This document shows, one piece after another, positions 23,238-32,645 of a stretch of DNA of 64,000 nucleotides; within the stretch, counting starts at the first letter, position 1, and every line of letters starts with the position of its first letter. A model generated the notes under the pieces. It did not search any database. It was not told the DNA's origin and saw only the letters and a list, made by a program, of their open reading frames with translations. Both the position numbers and the translations under genes were made by a program. The DNA comes from Dromiciops gliroides (taxonomy: Eukaryota > Chordata > Mammalia > Microbiotheria > Microbiotheriidae): assembly GCF_019393635.1 (NCBI RefSeq), contig NC_057862.1, positions 409,552,169 through 409,616,168 of the forward strand, written 5' to 3'.

Positions 23238-24076
23238 CACATGTACTCTTGATTCCATCTACACTATCTTCTGTAATAGATTGTCCTCACCATCATCTCC
23301 ATTATCTCTTTTCTTCAGTCCCTCACTATATATTGGCTCCTTCCCTGATTACAAAAATGCCCATTTCTCCACAATCCTCAAAAAAACCTTCACTTGATTC
23401 AACAATCACTCCTATTTAATGTCTCATAACTCTTCTTTTCTCTGATCAGTTCCTTGAAAAAAGTCATCTATAGCCAGTGCCTATACTTTCCTCCTTTCAT
23501 TCTCTTCTAAACCCATGGCAAACTGGCATGCAATCTCAAAATTCAATTGAAATTGCTCTCTCCAAAAGTATCAATGATTTCTTAATTGCTAAATAGAATG
23601 GTATTTTCTCAATTCTACTTATTCTTGACCTCTCTGCAGTATATGACACTATTGATCACTTCTCCTTCTAAACATTCTCTCCTCTCTGGATTTTTGTGAA
23701 AGTGCTCTCAGTTTTCATGCTACCTGTCTTTCTCAGTCTCCTTTATTAGATTTTTATCCTTGTCATTTGCCCTTATTGTAGACTTCCTTCAAGGTTCTGT
23801 CTTCTGTCTTCTCTCTATTCTATTTGGTGATCTGATTAGCTCCATTATCATCTCTATGAAGATAATTCCTCAATCTACATATCTAGCCTTAGTTTTCTTT
23901 TCTTAAAGCCAGTCCCACACCTCCAACTGCCTATTAGAGATTTCAAACCACACCAGAGGCAACCAAACTCAACATGTCCACAACCCAATTCCTCCAAATA
24001 TTCCACTCTTCCAGAAGCATGCTTTCCAGAAGGAAAAAAGTATGCATAACACGCTTAAGTTTAATCTGCATTATTA

Positions 24077-24229
24077 TTATTATTATTATGTTTGTGAGGC
24101 AATTGGGGTTAAGTGACTTGCCCAGGGTCACACAGCTAATAAGTGTTAAGTGTCTGAGGCCAGATTTGAACTCAGGTACTCCTGAATCCAGGGCCAGTGC
24201 TTAATCTACTGCACCACCTAGCCGCCCCA
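24077..24229 (-). mobile_element. CORE-SINE (WSINE1 type) inside the L2
   Basis: Bracketed by 'taatctgcattatta' (24063 and 24232). The tail is (ATT)n on the + strand. Confidence 0.9.
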
Positions 24230-24526
24230 CCTAATCTGCATTATTAACATTTTTCTATCACTTTAAGTCTAGACAATTAATAAAACAATAAATCAAGCCG
24301 TGGTTTATTGTGTTTGTCCATTCCAAAGTGCAAATGATAACACTAAAAAACATAGCTATTGTGAGTCAGTATAAGTTGGCTATAGCATACTCCTGCCCTC
24401 CTCTGAACTTCTCTATTACTGTTGAGGGTATTCTTTATTCTCCTAGTCACCTAGGAGGTATCTTTGACTCCTCTCACTCACCCCACATATCCAACCCCAT
24501 GTATGCCAAATCTTGTTCATTTCTAT

Positions 24527-24735
24527 CTTTTTTTTCTTTGAATAGAACTTTATTTCCCAAAATATATGTAAAAACAAAATTTTAACATCAATTTTTTTAA
24601 AACTTTGTGTTCCAACTTCTCTTCCCCGCTCCATTCCCACCCCTAACCCTAACCCTAACCCTAATTCAAACAATTCAAAATAAGTTATACATGAGTAGTC
24701 ATGGAAAAATTCCCATATTACAATATCATTCATAA
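24527..24735 (-). mobile_element. L1-type 3' UTR insertion containing four TTAGGG units
   Basis: Begins with a T run (a reversed A tail) and the reverse of an 'aataaagttc' end, then 'tacatatattttggg'-like sequence as in other L1 3' ends of the window. Where the other copies have a G-rich purine tract, this one has (CCCTAA)4 at 24641-24664 on the + strand. Confidence 0.55.
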
Positions 24736-25529
24736 CTGCCTCTTCTTTCCATTCATATAATCCCCACCCTAATTCAGGCCCTCATTACTTCTTGCCAAGA
24801 CTATAGCCTTCTAATTGGTTTCTGTGCCTAAAGTCTTTCCTTATTCTATTACATCCTCCACACAGCTGCCAAAGTGATTTTCCATAAGCTTAAGTCAGAC
24901 CACATCACCCTCCTGCCTTGCTCAATAAAATGCAATGACTTTCTAGTATCTCCAGCATCAAATATGAAGATTTCTGTTTGTTTCTTCACAACATGGCCCC
25001 TTTTCTACATTTCCACTTTACTCCATTCCCTCTACAATCTAGCAATATCCAGCCTACTTCCAGTCTCTCTCATAGAGCACTCTGTCTCTCAGCTCTATTC
25101 CTTTGCACTAATTGTGTCCCATATATGGAGTGTTCTCCCTCCTGACCTCTGCCTCTTGACAACCCTGACTTCTTCTAAGACTCAGCTTAAATAGCACTTT
25201 GTGAAGGAAGCCTTCCCACCCTGCCCAGTCACTTGAGCCTTCCCCCTTAGGTTACCTTCTTTCTACCCTGTATATATTGTGTACAATATACCTATTTACA
25301 TATTGTCATACATATTAATACAGTGCCTGGCACATATCAAGTATTTAATATTGCTGACTGACTGACTGACATAAATATACAACATCCTTGAGAGCAGGAG
25401 CTGTCTTGGTATTTTTGCCCATATTTGTCTCCCCTTTCAGAGACTGGCACATCCCCTTCCCCCTTTATACAGCATCACAAGGAAAATATTGGCATTAAAG
25501 AAACAAGCTTTTCAAGCAAGTGATTAAAG

Positions 25530-25810
25530 AACAATGGAAAAGTTCATGATGGTTTTAAGTAGGTTGTAGCATACTATGAAAAATAACAAGTTTGAAAAGT
25601 ATGTCGATGATGGCATCATTAAGGATGTGTAAGAACAGAAAAAGAGATGGGCTGGACATAAAACAAAAATTATTAGAGACTCTACAGGTAGACCATTCAA
25701 ATGTCCTATTGGTACTCAGGATAGTGAAAGGACTAAAGATCTCAAATGCACTTTGTGACTCCTCTATAGAGGATTTACAGGTCATGAAAGAGAATCACAC
25801 AGGATAAGAT
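25530..25810 (+). mobile_element. Possible RTE/LINE C-terminal fragment
   Basis: In one frame 25625-25665 reads E-Q-K-K-R-W-A-G-H, the pattern found after the RT domain in RTE- and R4-like elements. Too decayed to place in a clade. Confidence 0.4.
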
Positions 25811-26049
25811 GGAAACAATATATACCCTCTCGCACTCACTGTGTGCTTCCAAATACTTAAGTAATAATAATTATGACAAAGAACTAAGCAAATTTCAATA
25901 TTAACATTCTAGAGTTCTATGTTCAAGTATGAAACTGATATTTTGCAGACTGAACTGTGTATTTACCAGTTCAAAATATAATTGATACCCATTACTAATT
26001 TCAGTCTCAATATAATTTTAATTAGAAAATCTGTTCTCCCAATCATTTA

Positions 26050-26194
26050 TTTTTTTTTGCTGGGCAATGGGGGTTAAGTGACTTGCCCAAGGTCACACAG
26101 CTAGTAAGTATCAAGTGTCTGAGGCTGGATTTGAACTCAGGTACTCCTGAATCCAGGGCCAGTGCTTTATACACTGTGCCACCTAGCTGCCCCC
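26050..26194 (-). mobile_element. CORE-SINE (WSINE1 type)
   Basis: 'tcccaatcattt' flanks it on both sides (26037 and 26195). Confidence 0.9.
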
Positions 26195-26298
26195 TCCCAA
26201 TCATTTTCAATACTTTGATTAATAGAAGGTTTTCTGAGAATTTGTACAATTTTAACATAAAAGTGCTCATGATAAACAATGTTATTAACAAGCTTACA

Positions 26299-26448
26299 GG
26301 GGGCGGCTAGGTGGCGCAGTGGATAAAGCACTGGCCCTGGATTCAGGAGTACCTGAGTTCAAATCTGGCCTCAGACACTTGACACTAGCTGTGTGTCCCT
26401 GGGCAAGTCACTTAACCCCCATTGCCCCGCAAACAACAACAACAACAA
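26299..26448 (+). mobile_element. CORE-SINE (WSINE1 type)
   Basis: The duplication 'aacaagcttac' is on both sides (26287 and 26449). (CAA)n tail. Confidence 0.9.
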
Positions 26449-26459
26449 AAACAAGCTTA

Positions 26460-28180
26460 CTGTATATGGAATAATACCTAACCAGAAAGCTGGAAATTAA
26501 GTGACAGAGTTACTGAAATGCTTTTTGTTGTTCTTGGGTCTTTGGGCACTAATCCATGAGAATTACTTCTTTTGTTTCTATTGATGCAGCAATAATTCAG
26601 ATAAGCAACATGAAAAGCTCTGGAATTTTCTGCCTTTTTCCCACCCCCCCCCAAAAAAATCTATGTCTTTGTAGTAACCAATAAAACTCCTTTATAGAAA
26701 GAAGATATTTTCTGGGTCTGTTGTCATCATCATTGTAGTTATAACTTGTACATCATAATGCAATAAAAATTTTGAGAACCCCATTCCATTTCACTGTAAA
26801 TAGATTTTGTGTACCTCAGTGTTTTGGAGGTCAAAGGAGAGGGGAGATGATATGCTGACTGAGAAGTTCTGCATTTCTAAAAGTTAGAATGTTGGCAATG
26901 TTTCCTCTTGCCCATCTCCCAGAGCTACCAGTCAGAACTAGATGGGTTGTAAGGTTCTTAGATAAATCTAGGGTTTTTTTCTATGCTACTTTTTGACTTT
27001 AGAAGGCTATGATGGCAGTCAAGGAATAATGGGATCAAAACACTAATTTTTAAAAATAAACCCTAATAGAATAAAACCTGTAAAGGTACAAATGCAATGA
27101 AATAAAATACAACATTTCTGGCTCTTGATTTGTAAACTCATTTGTGCATTTAATGTTAATTATTTTCATTCCAAAGTGCTGATGACAAATGACACTGTCA
27201 GGAAGAATCCAGAAAGTATTGCAAAAGAAAATTATGATGTTTAAGGTAGGAAAATGAAGAATTTAGGAGCACAGGTGGTGTTTTCATCTCTGCTGCCAAT
27301 CAAAACAAGAGTTTGGGGTTGGGGAATGCAGATGTGCAATATAAAGAACTGGTTAAGAAGTTGGTGTCTGAAAAAGAGGATTTGTATTTCTGCATGATAT
27401 CTTAAACTCTTTGATCCTCAATCTCCTCATCTATAAAGGAGATAGGGGGTATTCTATCTCACAGAATCATTGTGAGTCTCAAATGAGATAATAGACATAA
27501 AGCATATGAATACCAGTTATGTGAGGAAATTCAGGAATCAGAAAGTATGAAGATGATGGAAAATATTTGGTTGAAGATCATCAGAGTCACAAACAGAATC
27601 AATATTGTCTTTAGAGACCACCTAGATAAAGGAAATAGATGAGTAATTTAGGAAACAAATCACATTCTTGGCATGGAATTATGCTATAAAGTTAAAGAAG
27701 GGCTTCAACTATCTAGAAATGTGCTGGAAAACATAAGGTCTCTCTGGCCAAAGTAGAACAGCTGATCATTTCTTGACATACTATAATGAAATTTCATTCT
27801 TCAAAAGGTGGAGGAATCAATAAGGAAAAGATTCTCACCAAGAAGGAAATGGTTACTGAAGTGGAAATGATAAGAACCTTGGGAAAAAGTAACCACTGAA
27901 ACTTAAAATTTGTGATAAAGAAAGGAAAGCCAAGTACTGATTGATACAGAGTCTAGATTTTGAGAGAACAAATACCAAAGTGTTCAGAGAAAAAAAAACT
28001 ATGGAACAAAAGTCTATAAGAAGCTGTCATGTTAGGAGGGATGAGAAACTCTCAATGAAACTGTAAAGATAAACAATTCTGAAGAAGATGAAAATGAATA
28101 ACTGTCTAAATAGACAAATGTAAGTGCAAGGAACTTATCAAGCAACCTACATTTTAAAATAATATGTAAAATCAATCAAT
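26460..28180. other. Intergenic, mostly unrecognised; MIR-like piece at 27400-27520
   Basis: Positions 27400-27520 ('caatctcctcatctataaag', 'atcattgtgagtctcaaatg') are MIR in the + direction. The rest is AT-rich without a credible coding frame. It may be a decayed DNA transposon or LINE, but I cannot name it. Confidence 0.5.
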
Positions 28181-28209
28181 CAATATTTATTTACTATATT
28201 CTAGACACT

Positions 28210-29310
28210 GTACAGATTGAGTTCAATATTCTATGTGCATGATCTGAACCTGAAATTTCTTTTTGACCATCACCTCCTAAACCTTCCATCTCTCCCTTTG
28301 CCTTACTTCTAAATATAGTCTTGTTTCTCACTATAAGCACCAGACATTCCACCTCTTCCTATCCTAGGTAAGTCCATCAACCCTGCTCTCCCTTTCTCTT
28401 TAATGAACTTGACCCTATGATTATCCAATTCAACTATATATAGTACTCTATATTTGAATCCCTTGCTCCCTTGTTCTATCGATATTCACATTTTCCCAAA
28501 CCCCAACCAACCCTGAGTTACCCCACTGTCCACCTTCTCCACTCCTAACTGAATGCTGCTGAGCATTACTGGAGGAAGTCACACAACTATGCCAAGTGAA
28601 TCCACTATAAATTCATATTATGTAATTTCAACTGCAGCCCTTGATGCTGCACAGAAATCCTTTTATTCTTCCTTAATTAACTATATCTTATTCCCCACAC
28701 AGTGGTGATTCCAAACATCTTCTCTCAAATGGTTCAATATTAGGGACTGATATTTTATTAGTGGGAATGACATTAAAGACATATTACCATCTGCTTTGCT
28801 ATTACACACTAATGGCATAAGGCCTTTACATTTAACTTGCATCTGAAATCTGCTACATATATCATCTCTCCCTGTGAAAATGTAAGTTCCTTGAGAGTAG
28901 GGAACATCTTGCTTTTCTATCTGTATCCCCAGTACTTTATACATAGCTTAATACTTATTTAATACATTTCAATCACTCATTTCCCAATTTTCCTAAACCA
29001 TCTAACCCCTTTTTCTCTCAGCAGAGAGTACAGCCTATTTTATTAAGAAAATGAAGGCCATCAATCATGTTTTCTCTCATTCTAGACCTTATAACCCCTT
29101 CAATATCACTCTCCATTCTTTCCTCTTTTGCTAGTCCCTGATGAAGAGGTAGCTTTTTTTTTGCCAAGGCCAACCCATCTACTTTATACTCTTAACCCCA
29201 TCCTCTCTTGTCAGACACCAGATTTTCCCCTTCTACCAGCTGACTCTCTCTACTCTGCATTCTCTACCTTGCTACTGGCTCCTTCCCCGAAGCCTACAAA
29301 AACACCCAGG
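28210..29310 (+). mobile_element. L2 LINE fragments, two pieces
   Basis: Positions 28250-28975 end in an L2 tail ('tgtaagttccttgagagtag', 'tatccccagtactttat'). Positions 28985-29310 resemble an internal L2 part and parallel 23240-23400. Confidence 0.6.
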
Positions 29311-29331
29311 TAGTCATTCTTTGGGTTGTTT

Positions 29332-29453
29332 GTTTTTTGTAGGACAATGAGGGTTAAGTGACTTGGCCAGGGTCAAGTGTCTGATGTCAGATTTGACTTC
29401 AGGTCCTCCTGAATCCAAGACCGGTGCTTTATCCACTGTACCACCTAGCTTCC
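29332..29453 (-). mobile_element. CORE-SINE (WSINE1 type), internally deleted
   Basis: The 'acacagctagtaagtgtta' block is missing between 'ggccagggtca' and 'agtgtctgatg'; the rest follows consensus. It is the last young SINE before the NETO2 promoter. Confidence 0.8.
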
Positions 29454-29585
29454 TGTGATAGCTTTTTAAAATGCCCATTAAGATACTTTGAGATCCAAAC
29501 AAAAATACATATTTTACTACATGTGTAACTTTGGGCACTAAATACTAACTGGGCTTCAGTTTCTTCATTTGTAAAATGAAATGTA

Positions 29586-30245
29586 GTAGCAGCCTGGTGG
29601 GCCTGGGTCCAGTTAGGGATGCTCTGGCCCTGAGGGGGACACTATGACCATGAAGAAATACAGCTGATCAGCTTGCTGGGATCAGTTCGAGATTACTCTT
29701 TCCTTAGAGAAACAAAGTAGTTAATTAAGCAGATAATGGTTGGTCAAACAGATAATGAAACAGCCACCCAGAAAGCTGGGCTCCTTGAATTTACAACATG
29801 AGCTTAGTTGGGAGCCAGTCGTATTTGCTATATGATTAGGACCAGGTAGTGACAATAATCTCTTTAGAAATGTGGAGTTTTTATTATTCATATATCCAAA
29901 TAGCTAACATCATCATTTTCAAACTGCTGTACCTTTTTAGTCTTAGGTCCCTACCACCACCCCCTTTTCGCCTCTATAACATTGTCATCTACTCTTTTGT
30001 TCAGGGAGTTGAAGTTATACTTCTCCTCCCAGCCATACCTCTATAGATGTCTGATTAAACCTCCCCAGGAGTTGAAGTTACTCTTCTTCTCCCAGCCATA
30101 CCTCTATGGATGTCTAAGGAACATGCCATAAACCTGTACTTCCCTGGGGGGTTAAAACCTAGGCTTCTTCTCCCAGCCATGCTTCTGTGTGCCAAATAAT
30201 AAAAACTGTGACTTAAATTTTGATTGGATTGTCCGGGCAAGTAAT
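29586..30245 (+). mobile_element. LTR-like segment with three tandem repeats
   Basis: Repeat cores with 'cccagccat' lie at 30029, 30091 and 30172; the first two units start at 30005 and 30068 (63-bp spacing). AATAAA at 30198-30203 is followed by about 40 bp. Tandem repeats before a poly-A signal recall a retroviral U3/R arrangement. No duplication or internal genes were seen. Confidence 0.4.
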
Positions 30246-30369
30246 TCTTTGGAAGAGGAATGTTTTCAAGACCCATCTAGTGGTAACACTAAAGTTTTAG
30301 ACATTTCTAAATTCACTTTCATCTCTAGATCTTTGACCCTGATTCTATTCTCTAGTAAGAAATGGTCTT

Positions 30370-30520
30370 GAACACAATGCTGGCTTATTCACTAACTATT
30401 TGTACCTCAGTGGCCCGCCTATATTGTAGATTCCCTGTGAGCTGAAAGCTTATCTTTTTCTCCCTTTGTACTCCACACCATCTAGCAACAATAAATACTT
30501 AGCATGGAATCCTTGAGAAG
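30370..30520 (+). mobile_element. L2 LINE 3' end
   Basis: 'ttgtagattccctgtgagct', 'cctttgtactccacaccatc' and 'caataaatact'. Confidence 0.55.
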
Positions 30521-30529
30521 TGAACTAAT

Positions 30530-31189
30530 TCCTTATTCATAATGTTCTAGGGATGTCTATCATCTTTAAGTATCTCAAATACTTACCAGGTGACCTCATA
30601 ATATTTTGTCTATTTGGGATAAAGCTAAAGCAGCCTGCCACCCTTTGAAACTCTTTGCTAGCTATGCTAAAGGGATGTAGACTACCTTATTTAAAATATA
30701 AAAACCAAGCCTGTTTGTAAGAATATTGCTTAATACTGAATAACTGCACATATCTGGAAACTCTCAGTAAAATCACAGGTCCAGTCCCTATTCCTGTGCT
30801 AAAAGTGAAAAATAAGTGGAAGGTGAAGGCGTGAAGTTGAGTCGCTAAGTTCATCTCCATTCTGCTTTCCTGGTGACCTTGGAATAGCCACTTAATTCCT
30901 CGACCTCAATACAACATAGGGGTTGCGCCAGAGATGGAATGATCTCTAAGGTCTCTTCCAGCTCTACATTCTGAGTGATCCATTTAATATCATATTATGT
31001 GTCTGAGGCTGGACCGACAAGAACCAGGAGCCGTTATTTGCCTTACAAGAAGGATATCGAGGTCTTGGCTGTGTATAATGCACGCTCCCAGTTTGCTCAG
31101 TGTTGCTTTTTCTCTCGGGGAATTCTTGGCCATTGGGGGACTTTCATGAAACTAGACATGAATCGGGAAAGTTTTGCCCTTGTTTTGAG
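30530..31189. other. Region upstream of the NETO2 CpG island
   Basis: Mostly unique sequence. 30840-30985 looks like a decayed CORE-SINE ending 'gatctctaaggtctcttcc'. No young SINE occurs here. Confidence 0.5.
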
Positions 31190-31288
31190 AGCCTAGACAC
31201 CGGTATAAACACCAGACTCCCCGGTCCCGCTCGGGCATCCGGATGCCTCCAGAAATCAGCCCGAACCGCCAAATCCTGAAGAGGCTCC

Positions 31289-31313
31289 GGGGGTGGGGGT
31301 GGGGGTGGGGGGG
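31289..31313 (+). promoter_or_regulatory. G-quadruplex-prone G run
   Basis: Four G tracts of at least five bases separated by single T residues, about 1.3 kb upstream of the NETO2 start codon. Single-base loops are the most stable quadruplex arrangement. A second, longer-looped G-rich stretch lies at 31441-31490. Confidence 0.75.
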
Positions 31314-31840
31314 CCGCGAGGGGGCCGCGGCCAAGGGCTCAGAGGTCAGACTGACCGGCAGAGAGCATGGAGCCGCGGCTAGCCCGCCACCACGCGGGTT
31401 TTTTTTCCCAGGAGCGAGACTGGTGGCCGCTTCTCCGCAGGGCGGGGGGGGCAGGGATGGAGCAGATGTGGGGGGGGCGGGTGGGGGGTTTGACTCTTGT
31501 CCCCCGGGGAATCCTCCGAGTACCCCGCTGGTGCCGAGATAGGTGCCGGGCCCTGCTCTACCTCTGTCCCTCAAGAAGAAGCTGTCCGACCCGAGGAGTA
31601 GACAGGATAAGAAGAGGAGGGCTCGGCGCCAGCCGAGAAGCTAACTCGGGGACAGCTCCCCGGGCCGCGACCGCGGAGGAAGCGACTTTGCCTGGCGGCC
31701 CTTAGCCCTGCGCCTCCAGGAGCAAGGGGAGGGCGCGTGACGGAAGATTACCCCCCTCCCCCACACCCCCTCTCAGTCCTAACGGTCAGCCCCACGAGGC
31801 GCGGAGGAGTGCCCCCCCTCCCCGCTCCCATCTAACGTGT

Positions 31841-31842
<2 letters not shown>

Positions 31843-31885
<43 letters not shown>

Positions 31886-31897
31886 TGCACGCACGCA
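31843..31897. repeat. (AC)20 microsatellite extended by alternating purine-pyrimidine sequence
   Basis: Twenty AC units (31843-31882) continue without a phase break into GCATGCACGCACGCA. The result is a 55-bp unbroken alternating purine-pyrimidine tract inside the NETO2 CpG island. Confidence 0.9.
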
Positions 31898-32163
31898 ACT
31901 CTGTGGGATAGGCGGGGGTAGAGAGGAGAGGAGGGGACTGGAGGGAGGGAGGATAATAAGCTAACGGCTGGCTAAGCGCAAGCCGCTGAAAGGCTTTATT
32001 TGCCCGAAGAGGAGCGCGCGCGGGCTCGGAAGGCGGTTGGCGGGGAGGGGGAGTTAAAAGAGGAGACAAGAAGGGGGAGTGGGAAACAGGGGGTAGAGGA
32101 GAGCGGGGGAAGGACACATGCGCAGAAGTGGCACAGCCGGCACGCGGCGCTCGCGCTCCCCTC

Positions 32164-32203
32164 TTAAAAGAGCCTGGGCTCCGGGTGACCGCCACTTCAT
32201 TCC
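32164..32203 (+). promoter_or_regulatory. NETO2: Candidate NETO2 core promoter
   Basis: A TTAAAA box at 32164-32169 lies about 35 bp before a perfect initiator match TCATTCC (32197-32203, A at 32199). Starting there would give a 5' UTR of about 413 nt. CpG-island promoters often start at many sites, so this is only a candidate. Confidence 0.35.
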
Positions 32204-32367
32204 AGCCGGAGCGGCTGCTGACTAGGGAGAAGCTCCAGGGACTCCTAGTGCCCGAGTAGGACCTGCATTCAACCGACGCTCCCTGGGACCTACGGGAGCG
32301 CTTAGCCCCCCTCAGGCTTACTCCCTCGTAACCACTCCCCGACTCTAGGAATCGGCTCCTCTGGTCG

Positions 32368-32472
32368 ATGGGACTGAACGCCGCGGAGCCGGAGGCGACG
32401 CCCGTCGAGGGGCTGCTCCGGCAGCCCCCTAGCCTTCCGAGGAGCCCAGGCATGGCTGGCTCGCGAACCTGA
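32368..32472 (+). other. Upstream ORF 1 in the presumed NETO2 5' UTR (34 codons)
   Basis: ATG at 32368, a second in-frame ATG at 32452, stop TGA at 32470-32472. It is not in frame with NETO2 and ends 139 bp before its start. The start context is modest: T at -3, G at +4. Confidence 0.5.
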
Positions 32473-32500
32473 GGACTGGGGAAACGGCTCCGCCCGGCAG

Positions 32501-32539
32501 ATGGGGAAAGCACGGGGCTGCCGCTGGGCCGGGCCGTGA
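32501..32539 (+). other. Upstream ORF 2 in the presumed NETO2 5' UTR (12 codons)
   Basis: ATG at 32501 to TGA at 32537-32539. Context C at -3, G at +4. Ends 72 bp before the NETO2 start codon. Confidence 0.45.
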
Positions 32540-32611
32540 GGCGCTTTCCCACTACGCCCGCCCTCGTCCCCTCTTTACCCCGGGACCCGGGGCTGGGACC
32601 CGGCCGGGAAT

Positions 32612-32645
32612 ATGGCCCTGGAGAAGCTCTGCTCGGTCCTCAAAG
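32612..32645 (+). CDS. NETO2: NETO2 exon 1 coding part
   Basis: Eleven codons plus one base (phase 1), donor 'gtaagc' at 32646. Encodes the start of the signal peptide. Intron 1 is 9,947 bp. Confidence 0.96.

Larger units (their letters stand above)
22300..25450 (+). mobile_element. Long decayed L2 LINE (RT domain to 3' end)
   Basis: Positions 23625-23660 read L-S-A-V-Y-D-T-I-D-H, the L2/CR1-type 'LSAAFDTVDH' reverse-transcriptase block. Near 23790, L-Q-G-S-V-F corresponds to 'PQGSVLGP'. Positions 24750-25200 follow the L2 C-terminal order ('gccaagactatagccttcta', 'cacacagctgccaaagtgat', 'cacatcaccctcctgccttg'). The 3' tail 'acagtgcctggcacatatca' is at 25320, with 'ttgagagcaggagctgtctt' to 25450. 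Later insertions sit at 23068-23237, 24077-24229 and 24527-24735. No intact ORF remains. Confidence 0.75.

Noticed and set aside
22870..23397. 175-codon forward open frame
   Set aside because: Runs through decayed L2 and a reverse CORE-SINE; chance frame.
24641..24664. Interstitial telomere marking an ancient chromosome fusion
   Set aside because: Only four units, and they sit in the G-rich tract of an L1 3' UTR inserted in an L2.
31779..32552. 257-codon reverse open frame over the NETO2 promoter
   Set aside because: GC-rich CpG-island sequence lacks stop codons; the frame includes the (AC)n tract as a CVCV run and has no domain. The same holds for frames at 31152-31705 and 32640-33223.
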